36,989 nt of DNA from Bacillota bacterium (GTDB lineage Bacteria > Bacillota > Sulfobacillia > JAUYEF01), in NCBI GenBank assembly GCA_030691635.1, contig JAUYEF010000058.1, positions 1 to 36,989 of the forward strand. The letters run 5' to 3'. Below, piece after piece: positions 1 to 8,650 of this stretch. Position 1 is the stretch's first letter. Every line of letters starts with the position of its first letter. A model generated the notes under the pieces. That model had not been told where the DNA came from. It saw nothing but the letters and a program-made list of their open reading frames with translations, and ran no database searches. A program made the translations under genes and the position numbers.

Positions 1-6
1 ATTCGA

Positions 7-741
7 ATGCAGCAGAAGCACTTTCGGAAGGAAATGGATTCCAGACTAGTTCAACGAGGTGCACCGTTGGACATAGTAAAATCTCTGTCCTTGACGTTAG
101 AAGACTGGAAACTAGCTACCCTTCGCCAACAAACAGCCAAGCAAAAGACTGCCCTGACTTCTTTTGAACGGGATTTCTACGTGCCCTCTTGCCATGACCT
201 TCTGTCTGGTGACGGTCAACATCATCTCTTGTATCGGTTCGTGGAGGTTGACCACATCATTCCCGTGTGTCTTGCAGGTAGAGGGGGCTTCGACTACTCC
301 ATCAAAGACCAAAGCGATCACTTCACAATGATCCTAAACGTCTTGCCCTTTGAAGATCGAACCTATATTCTTGCGGCTGCAAATCCTAGGCATCGAGAAC
401 TATTTGACCAGTACATGGATAGCCGAACCCAGAGCGGGTTGGTACTGCTAGGTATGATTGAATCATGGATGGTGCACGGCTCCGACCACTGGTTCATCAA
501 ACCCAGTGTCTGGGACTCAATCGATAGCGCCAGGAAGACGAAGATACTCGGTGACATACTCGATGCGGACCGACACATTGCCCAGGAATATGAGCTGTCG
601 ATCCTGGACAACTTGAGGCAGTACATTCTCGACAGTATCGAGAGAGAGCACCACAAAGAAGACTTTGATGAACCTACATGGCGCTACGTAGAGGGCCAGA
701 GACGCAAGCTGACAAGACATCCTGAGCCTGCTACCGGCTAG
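7..741 (+). CDS. hypothetical protein, possible HNH-type nuclease (may extend upstream of window)
   Basis: 244 aa ORF; motif EVDHIIPVCLAGRGG...NVLP resembles an HNH core (DHIIP...N), preceded by CH; family not certain. Confidence 0.45.
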   Translation: MQQKHFRKEMDSRLVQRGAPLDIVKSLSLTLEDWKLATLRQQTAKQKTALTSFERDFYVPSCHDLLSGDGQHHLLYRFVEVDHIIPVCLAGRGGFDYSIKDQSDHFTMILNVLPFEDRTYILAAANPRHRELFDQYMDSRTQSGLVLLGMIESWMVHGSDHWFIKPSVWDSIDSARKTKILGDILDADRHIAQEYELSILDNLRQYILDSIEREHHKEDFDEPTWRYVEGQRRKLTRHPEPATG

Positions 742-1223
742 CCTCCGAAACAATTACAGGGGCACAGCTATCCAAGGGATGGATGACCGTGCCCTGCTTT
801 GTCGTTACTGCATCTTGAGTGCCTAAAGACTCCAACGCCTTCACTATGGGCTGTGCAAATGCGTCTCAGTCTATCGGCTCACAAAGCCTCCCGGCTTTCT
901 TAGCAACCTCAGCCCTAAACGTGCTCCCCTTTTCTTCAGCCCTGCGATCTGCATACTTCGCCAGATGCTCTCCGACTTCAGCAGCATCCGTCACGCCGAC
1001 AGCCGCAGCGATCCCCTTGAGGATTCCCTTGCCCATGTCCATCAACAACCGCAAGTCCTTCTGCACGACCTTTTCCCGAACTCCGATCCGGCTTACTGAG
1101 CCAAAGCCGCGCTTCAGTCCACGCCACGCAGCACCTTTCGGACCTTTCAACTTGAACCATTTATTACTCAGATAGCCCCACACATCGACTTTCTTCGATT
1201 CCAGGTCCTTCAGCGTTTTGCGT

Positions 1224-1338
1224 ATTCCGAGCCAAAACGGGCACCCATTCCGAACGAAAACGGGCAATGATTCCGATGCAATCCGGCCACTGATTCCGAA
1301 GCAAAGCGGGCACTCGTTCCGGACGAAACCGTCCACCC
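1224..1338 (+). repeat. Left IS terminal array: five tandem 23-bp repeats (consensus ATTCCGANNNAAANCGGGCACNC)
   Basis: Units at 1224, 1247, 1270, 1293 and 1316 read directly. Confidence 0.9.
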
Positions 1339-1478
1339 CTTCGGGCCTGTAGAGCCTACTCAACCTTTGCAGCGTGACACAATCTGGCACAGGAGTCGCT
1401 GTTGCCCCGTCTCGAACGGCTGTGTCATGGAATGACACAGAAAGGTGGCCGGCGACCGTGCCTAACCGGAGGGTGTCC

Positions 1479-3080
1479 ATGCGCAAGATTATTGAAGTGT
1501 TGAGATTGCGGTATGAAGCCGGGTTTAGCTCCAGGAATATTGCACGCAGCCTAAACATGGGGCATACCACTGTGGACGATACGTTGGCCAGGGCTAAGGC
1601 TGCCGGGCTGGGCTGGCCACTGCCCGAAGGTCTCGGGCATGACAGGATTGAAGCCATGCTCTATCCTCCGCCCCTGAAAACCAACCTCAAGCGGCCGGAG
1701 CCGGATTGGCAGTTTGTGCACACCGAGCTTAAGCGCAAGGGCGTGACGCTACAGACTCTCTGGATCGAGTACAAAACACAGAACCCTGATGGTTACCAGT
1801 ACAGCCGGTTCTGCGACCTCTACAAGGCATGGCGCGGCACGGTTGAGGTGGTAATGCACCAGACCTACCGTGCCGGTGAGAAGATGTTCGTGGACTATGC
1901 CGGCATGAGCGTCGACGTGATTGAGCGCAGTACCGGCGAAGTGAAGAAAGCACAGGTCTTCGTGGCGGTACTGGGCGCCAGTAACTACACCTACGCTGAG
2001 GCCACCTGGACGCAGTCGCTGGAGGATTGGATCGGCTCCCACTGCAGGGCTTTCGAGTACTTTGGAGGGGTCACAGAGATCCTGGTGCCGGATAACACCA
2101 AAGCCGGGGTCAGCCACGCTAGTTACTACGAACCTGACCTGAACCCGACTTACCAGGAGATGGCCACGTACTACAGCACAGCTGTGGTGCCCGCAAGGCC
2201 CCGGCACCCGCGCGACAGGGCCAAAGTTGAGTCCGCGGTGCAGGTCGTGGAACGTCTGATCCTGGCACACTTGAGGAACCGCAGGTTCTTCTCGCTGGGC
2301 AGGCTGAATGAAGCAATCCGGCAATACCTTGAGCAGTTGAATGACAGGCCGTTTCAGAAGCTACCCGGCACACGCAGACAGGCATATTTCAGCCTGGACA
2401 AACCGGCGCTCAAACCGTTGCCGCCAGCGCGATACGAGTTCGCGAAGTGGAAGAAGGCGCGAGTTAACGTCGACTACCATGTTCAGATTGAGAAGTGCTA
2501 CTACAGCGCGCCTTACCAGCTGGCCAGGCAACAGGTGGATGTGCGCATTACCGCCACCACCGTGGAGGTGCTTCACAACGGCAGCAGAGTGGCGAGCCAC
2601 CCGCGTTCGCACGTCAAAGGCGCTTACAGCACCGACGCCTCGCATCGTCCGGCCTCCCATAACCAAAGGCTCGAATGGCCTCCTTCCCGCATTGTGAACT
2701 GGGCCGCAAGTGTGGGCCCATCCACCGCGCAGCTGGTGCAGGCAATCCTCGACTCCAAGGTTCACCCCGAGCAGGGCTACAGGACATGCCTGGGCGTCAT
2801 CTCGCTCGCCAGGAAATACCCGCTGGAGAGAATTGAGGCTGCGTCAGCGCGCGCGCTCAGGTTTGGAGTTCTCACCTGCAAGAGCCTGAAGTCCATATTG
2901 GATACGGGTCTCGACCGGCAGCCTCTCGAGCAACCCGAGCAGCTGCCGCTGGTTAGCGAGCACCGCAATCTACGCGGCGCTTCATATTACAGCCGGGAGG
3001 AGGTGAAAACCGGTGCTGAACCAGCAGACACTCTCCAAACTCAGGAGCATGCACCTGGGCGCAATGGCGGAGGCGTTTGA
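1479..3080 (+). CDS. istA: IS21-family transposase IstA
   Basis: HTH N-terminus (MRKIIEVLRLRYEAGFSSRNIARSLNMGHTTVDDTL) plus rve integrase core (FVDYAG...PDNTKAGV...RPRHPRDRAKVESAV); start chosen at internal ATG 1479. Confidence 0.92.
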   Translation: MRKIIEVLRLRYEAGFSSRNIARSLNMGHTTVDDTLARAKAAGLGWPLPEGLGHDRIEAMLYPPPLKTNLKRPEPDWQFVHTELKRKGVTLQTLWIEYKTQNPDGYQYSRFCDLYKAWRGTVEVVMHQTYRAGEKMFVDYAGMSVDVIERSTGEVKKAQVFVAVLGASNYTYAEATWTQSLEDWIGSHCRAFEYFGGVTEILVPDNTKAGVSHASYYEPDLNPTYQEMATYYSTAVVPARPRHPRDRAKVESAVQVVERLILAHLRNRRFFSLGRLNEAIRQYLEQLNDRPFQKLPGTRRQAYFSLDKPALKPLPPARYEFAKWKKARVNVDYHVQIEKCYYSAPYQLARQQVDVRITATTVEVLHNGSRVASHPRSHVKGAYSTDASHRPASHNQRLEWPPSRIVNWAASVGPSTAQLVQAILDSKVHPEQGYRTCLGVISLARKYPLERIEAASARALRFGVLTCKSLKSILDTGLDRQPLEQPEQLPLVSEHRNLRGASYYSREEVKTGAEPADTLQTQEHAPGRNGGGV

Positions 3081-3765
3081 GGCGCAGATGGGCCAACCCG
3101 ACCTGGTGTCCCTCAGTTTCGAGGAGAGACTCGGCTTGCTTGTGGACCACGAGTGGAGCAGCCGGCAGGACCGAAAACTCCGGCGGCTCCTAAGCGATGC
3201 CAAACTCAGATTGCAGGCATGTATGGAAGACGTGGACTACTCACAGCCCAGGGGTCTGGACAAACATCTGATGCAAAGCCTTGCCAATTGCGACTGGATC
3301 AGTGATCACCTGAACCTGGTGATCCACGGGCCAACCGGATGCGGAAAGACCTTTCTTTCATGCGCGCTCGCCAACGCCGCCTGCCGCCGAAGCTTCAGTG
3401 TGCGTTACTACCGCATACCCAGGCTTCTATCTGAGATTGCCATGGCCAGAGGCGACGGCACATACCCGCGTCTGATCGGGCGCCTGGCACGATACGGGTT
3501 GCTCGTGCTGGATGATTGGCTGCTGAGCCCTCTTACCGCTGTTGAGTCGCGAGAGATGCTTGAGGTGATTGACGACAGGAGCCAAAACAATTCAACGCTT
3601 CTGGCGAGCCAGTTGCCACCGGACCACTGGCACACGGCGATCGGCGATCCTTCGGTTGCCGACGCCATCCTGGACAGGCTCTTGCACAGCGCTCACATGA
3701 TTCACTTGAAGGGCGAATCCATGAGGAAGGTGAAAAGCCACCTAAAGCTAAACGCTACACAATGA
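3013..3765 (+). CDS. istB: IS21-family helper ATPase IstB
   Basis: Walker A GPTGCGKTFL, Walker B LLVLDDW; overlaps istA; GTG start preceded by GGAGGAGG. Confidence 0.93.
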   Translation: MLNQQTLSKLRSMHLGAMAEAFEAQMGQPDLVSLSFEERLGLLVDHEWSSRQDRKLRRLLSDAKLRLQACMEDVDYSQPRGLDKHLMQSLANCDWISDHLNLVIHGPTGCGKTFLSCALANAACRRSFSVRYYRIPRLLSEIAMARGDGTYPRLIGRLARYGLLVLDDWLLSPLTAVESREMLEVIDDRSQNNSTLLASQLPPDHWHTAIGDPSVADAILDRLLHSAHMIHLKGESMRKVKSHLKLNATQ

Positions 3766-3783
3766 TCACGCCACAGAGTTGAG

Positions 3784-3877
3784 CCGGGTGGACGGCTTCC
3801 CGTCGGAACAGGTGGACGGTTTCAACTGGAATGACTGCCCGGATTCGATCGGAATGGGTGGACGGATTCACTGGAAT
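3784..3877 (-). repeat. Right IS terminal array: about four inverted copies of the same ~22-24 bp unit
   Basis: Reverse complement reads ATTCCAGTGAATCCGTCCACCC / ATTCCGATCGAATCCGGGCAGTC / ATTCCAGTTGAAACCGTCCACCTG / TTCCGACGGGAAGCCGTCCACCC. Confidence 0.85.
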
Positions 3878-4623
3878 ACGCAAGCGTTTCGACCCGCATC
3901 TCCCGCATCAGTTCCCGCCGACACTGAAACTCTACTCGCCAGACACGCTCACCGTACCACTCATTAGCCGCCCATAGCCACTTCATCCAGTCTTTGCCGG
4001 ACTTCTTTACCTCTCTTGTCTTGTCATAAACTCTCAGCATGATCGGTTCACCACGCCCGACAGTGAACCCTGTGAACTCACCGTATGTCTCGTGTACATC
4101 AATACTTGCGCCGCGCGTCACGCAAGACTCCCTATCCTCGGGTTTAAACTCCAACTCGTCAGTGTCTACCGCAAGGTCTACGCGGGACACCTTCGTCGTG
4201 ATCGCCCTGAAGCCCATACTGGCAAGTAACTTCTCTACTCTCGCCGCGATCTCGGCAATGCCCAGGCTCCACAACCCTCCCGACGACACCTTTACCCACA
4301 CAGGGTAATTCCTCGTGGTGGTCTTCCTAGCAAAGAACAGCCAGAAGTCCTCACACTTGAAGCCGAAAGCATAATTCCGAATCCCCGCAGGAGTAGCCTC
4401 AAACCAGATACCATCAATGTTCACAGTCTCCGGCCCCTCCTGCGCAGCCAGTTTGTATATCTCAAAGCCATCTATGTACTTCGCTAGCATCTCGCCATAG
4501 TTCTCGACACCAATCGAATACTCAAGAGTATCAATACCACCAACTATCACTCTAGCAGGTCACCTCCTAGTTTGAGGGGCACGTGTTACATATGACGTGC
4601 CCTCGTTCGGACTCCTCAATCGC

Positions 4624-4890
4624 TCAGTGGAACTCGACGCCCCCGGAGCCCAGGAATTGTGCGCAATACCTCACCCCTTCAGCAAGGGACTTCGTCGCTT
4701 CGCGCTCGCTCGCCCTGTGCTTCGGGTTCGGTATTGCAGGAATCGCTTCCCAAGCGGGCGCGTCGTCTTGGGATTCAGCGCAGGCTGTGGGCTGCATACT
4801 CCCATTGGTAGCCTTCAGCTCTTTGACGGCTGACTCAATTCGCCGGATGGCAGCCCACATCGCTCGAACCTGCTTGTCCTCCATCCACAT
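4624..4890 (-). CDS. small hypothetical protein of the integrative element
   Basis: 88 aa ORF upstream of and co-directional with rep; GAGAGGA upstream of ATG. Confidence 0.4.
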   Translation of the reverse strand: MWMEDKQVRAMWAAIRRIESAVKELKATNGSMQPTACAESQDDAPAWEAIPAIPNPKHRASEREATKSLAEGVRYCAQFLGSGGVEFH

Positions 4891-4954
4891 CTCGTCCTCT
4901 CCGGCATGGCCAGGTCCCCGGCTGGCTAATCGCCAATGCCGGGGACCATTGGCC

Positions 4955-5167
4955 CTATGCCTGACCGGATGCCGCCACCGCTATTGGCGCCTCTAGGTGC
5001 TTCTCACTGTCTATACATGCGAAGGCATACACCGCGATCTCAGCCAGCACTCGACACCGCTCGCCAGCGCTCTCATCTACTACCTCCAGAGGCACATTTG
5101 CGACCGACACCCGTAAGCTCGGATATTGTGTTGTCAGTCTGGTCCTCTGCCTCACGAGACCCTCCAT
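4955..5167 (-). CDS. small hypothetical protein of the integrative element
   Basis: 70 aa ORF, co-directional with rep and divergent from the repressor; no homology recognised. Confidence 0.35.
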   Translation of the reverse strand: MEGLVRQRTRLTTQYPSLRVSVANVPLEVVDESAGERCRVLAEIAVYAFACIDSEKHLEAPIAVAASGQA

Positions 5168-5240
5168 GTTTCACTCGAAGCACTCTTTATTGTCAGTCTG
5201 CGCTCGTCTCCAATCCAAGTCAATTACTAGACACCCTAAG

Positions 5241-5269
5241 AACCATTTCCACTTTTGTCAACAATGGTT
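5241..5269. promoter_or_regulatory. Candidate repressor operator (AACCATT-N15-AATGGTT) overlapping a minus-strand TTGACA -35
   Basis: Inverted repeat in the divergent intergenic region; minus strand reads AACCATTGTTGACAAAAGTGGAAATGGTT. Confidence 0.55.
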
Positions 5270-5299
5270 TATACTTCTGAGTGAGAGGAGTGATCGTCG

Positions 5300-6055
5300 G
5301 TGAGTTACGCACGGATGCTCAAGGACATGATTGACAAGAGTAATCTCACTCTCAGGGAGATAGCCGACCGCTGTCGTAGTCGTGGCGTCCCCTTGGACCC
5401 TTCCTACATAAGCAAGGTCCAATCTGGCAGGCAAGCGCCTCCATCCGAAGAGATATCACGGGCACTTGCTCAGGCTTGCGGTGGCGACGCTGATGACCTG
5501 GTTTTCGAGGGCTATACGGACCGGGCTCCCCAAGTGATCAAAGACTTCCTGGCTTCAATGGCTGGCCTTCTCAAAGTAGCTTTTGAAGCGATGGCTCAGG
5601 GTAATGTCCCTGAGGAAGCACTTGCCCTAGCACGCAAACAGATGAGTGAGATGACACCATACCGAATCCTGAAGAGCATTATCCCGATACTCAAGCTTGA
5701 ACGTGACCCTTCTGACGGTAGTCTCTGTTCACCGGGCCCTGGCCCTATGAGGTTCAGCTATCCTGACACCCAACCACCTGACATTGTTCTGCCCATGCCT
5801 GACGATTCTATGGAGCCACTGATTCCCAAAGGCGCTGCACTCAGGCTGCAAGCCGTGCCCGACTATCGTGACGGAGATATCGTGATTGCGAAACACGGAA
5901 CAGACGACTATACGGTGCGCAGATACCTTTCCATGGCTGATCAGATAGCCCTTTTGCCCATGAATCCGAACTTCAAACCTGTATGCTACACCCCAGGCGA
6001 GATCGTCATTGCTGGCCGTGTCAAATCGGTTTCACACGAATTGCCTAGGAGTTGA
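5300..6055 (+). CDS. XRE-family repressor with C-terminal S24/LexA-like domain (cI-like)
   Basis: N-terminal HTH (LTLREIADRCRSRGVPLDPSYISKVQSGRQAP); C-terminal MPDDSMEPLIPKGAALRL...DGDIVIAKHGTDDYTVRRYL; GTG start with GAGAGGAG. Confidence 0.85.
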   Translation: MSYARMLKDMIDKSNLTLREIADRCRSRGVPLDPSYISKVQSGRQAPPSEEISRALAQACGGDADDLVFEGYTDRAPQVIKDFLASMAGLLKVAFEAMAQGNVPEEALALARKQMSEMTPYRILKSIIPILKLERDPSDGSLCSPGPGPMRFSYPDTQPPDIVLPMPDDSMEPLIPKGAALRLQAVPDYRDGDIVIAKHGTDDYTVRRYLSMADQIALLPMNPNFKPVCYTPGEIVIAGRVKSVSHELPRS

Positions 6056-6060
6056 CCAAG

Positions 6061-8002
6061 ATGCACAGTGTATTCGCGTACGCCAGGGTAAGCACCAAGG
6101 ATCAGGAGCTTGCTGGCAATTCGATCCCTGAGTAACTCAGCCGCATAGAGAAGTATGCTGCGACACTTGGAGCAAAGGTAGTGGCAACCTATACAGATTC
6201 GGAATCCGCGTTCAGAGACAGTCGCCCTCAGTTTAGGAAGATGATCGAAGACGCAAAGAGGCAACGCCCTCAGTACCTCATCTTTGATGACTCTAGCCGT
6301 TTCGCAAGAACCATATTGGAGGCGGCCACCGTCAGCGCCACTTTGGAGCAGCACAGTGTTCGACTGTTGTTTGTAAACGAGCCAAACACCGATCCCCGCT
6401 CATCTATAGGCGTCTGGATGATTCACCGTGATCTCCGTGACTTCGCCCTATGACCCCCGCACCGTGGACGGAGTCTGGCGTGAGTCCATCGATGAGACTA
6501 TGGCAATGACCACTTCCATGAACATAGCCTTTCACACCATTAAAGCGATGAAAGAGAACGCGACCCGACGCGATCCAACCACCGGCTACTGCTACAAGAA
6601 CGGTGGCATCCCCCCGTACGGCTATAGGCCCAAGCGTGTGGCCCTTGGCAAGGATGGCAAGGGCAAGGACAGGACTAAGCTACTGTGGGAGATTGATCCC
6701 GATACGGCTCCCATATTGCGCCGCATCATAGTTGACTGGCGGATTGGTCAGGGCCTTTCCTATCAGAAGATGAGGGACCGGCTGAACAACTTGGGGATTC
6801 CTGGTCCCAAAGGTCCGCCCTGGTCGGTATCTACAGTGACCTATCTTCTGACTGAGGACCGCCTCATGCAGTACGCTGGTGTCTACTTCTGGAACCGTGA
6901 GGACCACAAGACACCCGGCAAGAAGCAGAAGGACCGTAGCGAATGGATTGAAGTGTCCGACGCTCACCCCGCAATCATCACCTGTGAGCAGGCAAAGCAG
7001 GCGCTAATGGTCTCTCAGGCCCGCCAGCCACGCACTGCAGCCGCACGCAGCTATGATAGTCCGTGGTTGCTATCCGGCCTAAACCTTGAAGGCCAACCCT
7101 TTTTCACCTGCAAGAGCTGTGGCGGCAAGCTGGTCGGCGTAAGGGATTCATCACGTCACTTCGGAAAGTACGTCTGTGGCACCCATCAGTACAAGGGTAA
7201 TCCAGGCTGTACGAACAACACGCGCATCAAAGCCCATACCCTCGAACGCGAACTGCTCAGCAAGATAGAAGCGCTATTCACTGACCCATCCGCAATAGAG
7301 AGCATGGTTTGTGAACTCAACTCTCGTGTTGCGAGCGAGACTGCCGAACATGATAGGAGCATCAACGAGGTTGAGCGACAGGTTGCGGAAGTCAGGAGAC
7401 AGATAGATCGCACCTTCCAGGCACTCGACGAAGGACTCGACAGCGATCTCTGCAAGGAACGACTCTCCAAGCTCAAGGACCAACGTCAAAACCTGATGGA
7501 TCGGCTCGACCAGGCGCGAAAGCAAAAGCCTGTTCCCCTCGCAATTGACCCGGGCAAGGCGCTCCAGTTCTTTCGGAATCTCAAGCAGCTCTTTGCCGAG
7601 GGAGCCAATGAGCAGAAGCGGCTCCTGTTCAGAACGTACATTCGTAGGATGATGCACGATCCCGATTCCGGTGACATAACCGTCGTGTTTTACCCGCCCT
7701 ACCTGCAGGAAAACATGAAGCGCGGACCCAATGGCCCACGCCATATTTCTGCTGGTGCCGGGAGCGGGGCTCGAACCCGCACGGGCATTCGCCCAGGCGA
7801 TTTTAAGTCGCCTTCGTCTGCCGATTCCGACATCCCGGCACGCTATTCGCATTCATTATACCACCGGCTCGCGTCCGACGAAAAAAGCACTCCGATGAGT
7901 GCTCCGGTACGTTCTCTGGTTTTCCCCTACTTGCGCCACAGCACTCCTGCGCCATACATCCACCAGCCAGCGCCTCATTTCAGCGCCAACCGCTCGTCTT
8001 GA
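6061..8002 (+). pseudogene. large serine recombinase (integrase), degraded: in-frame TAA at 6133-6135 and a frameshift near 6400-6452
   Basis: N-terminus MHSVFAYARVSTKDQELAGNSIPE*LSRIEKYAATLGAKVV; recombinase domain GGIPPYGYRPKRV, zinc ribbon CKSCGGKLVG...CGTH...C, coiled coil; C-terminal ORF continues through antisense tRNA-Leu so the true end is uncertain. Confidence 0.88.
7753..7839 (-). tRNA. tRNA-Leu (anticodon UAA), CCA encoded
   Basis: 87 nt; acceptor GCCGGGA/TCCCGGC, anticodon arm GGCGA-CTTAAAA-TCGCC, T-arm GGTTCGAGCCC, encoded CCA; TATAAT just upstream at 7855-7860 (minus). Confidence 0.96.
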
Positions 8003-8088
8003 CCCGCGTCGTCCGGCCGTGCTGCCCGCGGCCCACGATCGCCCTGCTCCCTGTAGACGTCCTGGCGAAGTGCAGTCCTCCAGGCTCT

Positions 8089-8475
8089 CTAGAACCTACC
8101 ACCGCCGCGGCCGCCGCGCTTGGAATCCGTGTTCTTGCGGATGTCGGTCCAGCGCTCGTCGCTATCCTTGAGGAAACGGTTGAGCCTGTCCTCGAAGACC
8201 TTAGGTGATTGCCGGGGTTCCCTACGGTACGGGCGGTAACCAGGCTGAGCCTGCTTGATGGAGAGACCGATCTTGCCTTTCTCGTCCATGGTCAGGATTT
8301 TGACCTGTACTTTGTCGTTCTCCTTGAGGTACTCTTTGATGTCGCGAACGAAAGCATCCGCTACTTCGGAGATGTGGACGAGGCCCGTCTTCCCATTAGG
8401 GAGGGTTACGAAGGCTCCAAAGTGGGTGATCCCGGTCACCGTGCCTTCGACGATGCTCCCTATTTCGATTGTCAT
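8089..8475 (-). CDS. yabR: S1 domain RNA-binding protein (YabR family)
   Basis: IGSIVEGTVTGITHFGAFVTLPNGKTGLVHISEVA...GKIGLSIK; syntenic with divIC. Confidence 0.9.
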   Translation of the reverse strand: MTIEIGSIVEGTVTGITHFGAFVTLPNGKTGLVHISEVADAFVRDIKEYLKENDKVQVKILTMDEKGKIGLSIKQAQPGYRPYRREPRQSPKVFEDRLNRFLKDSDERWTDIRKNTDSKRGGRGGGRF

Positions 8476-8516
8476 TATCGGGAAAATCCTCCTGCCGTCT
8501 TTTATAGCTGAGTTTA

Positions 8517-8545
8517 ATTATATGGAGTTTTGCAACGGCTGTCAA
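8517..8545 (-). promoter_or_regulatory. Perfect consensus sigma-A promoter (TTGACA-N17-TATAAT) upstream of yabR
   Basis: Minus strand TTGACA gccgttgcaaaactcca TATAAT. Confidence 0.85.
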
Positions 8546-8650
8546 GCAGGCAAAAGAGACCTTGAGCCCTTGTGCTGCAAGGGTCCATGGCCCGCAAAAA
8601 GCCGCTCATTATGCCCTATTAAACTCCTACCCGTGCAACGCCGGCAGCCG

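Larger units (their letters stand above)
1219..3882 (+). mobile_element. IS21-family insertion sequence, complete
   Basis: Ends 5'-TGCGTATTCC...GGAATACGCA-3', flanked by 7-bp direct repeat AGCGTTT (1212-1218 and 3883-3889); encodes istA and istB; inverted terminal repeat arrays. Confidence 0.95.
731..4550 (-). pseudogene. replication initiation / MobT-like protein (Rep_trans family), interrupted by IS21 insertion and carrying an in-frame TGA
   Basis: N-terminal part 3883-4550 (GGIDTLEYSI...VSRVDLAVDT...GFTVGRGEPIMLRVYDKTREVKKSGK...VWRVEFQCRRELMREMRVETL); after removal of the IS and one TSD it continues in frame as KDLESKKVDVWGYLSNKWFKLKG... to TGA at 866-868, then about 40 more sense codons to TAG at 731-733. 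Confidence 0.8.

Noticed and set aside
1224-1338. Tandem 23-bp repeats as a CRISPR array
   Set aside because: No spacers; they are IS21 terminal transposase-binding repeats mirrored at the other IS end.
866-1657. 263 aa minus ORF taken as a gene
   Set aside because: It is the 3' part of the interrupted rep fused to antisense IS21 left-end sequence.
7753-7839. Recombinase C-terminal peptide SGARTRTGIRPGDFKSPSSADS as a protein domain
   Set aside because: It is simply the translation of the antisense strand of tRNA-Leu.
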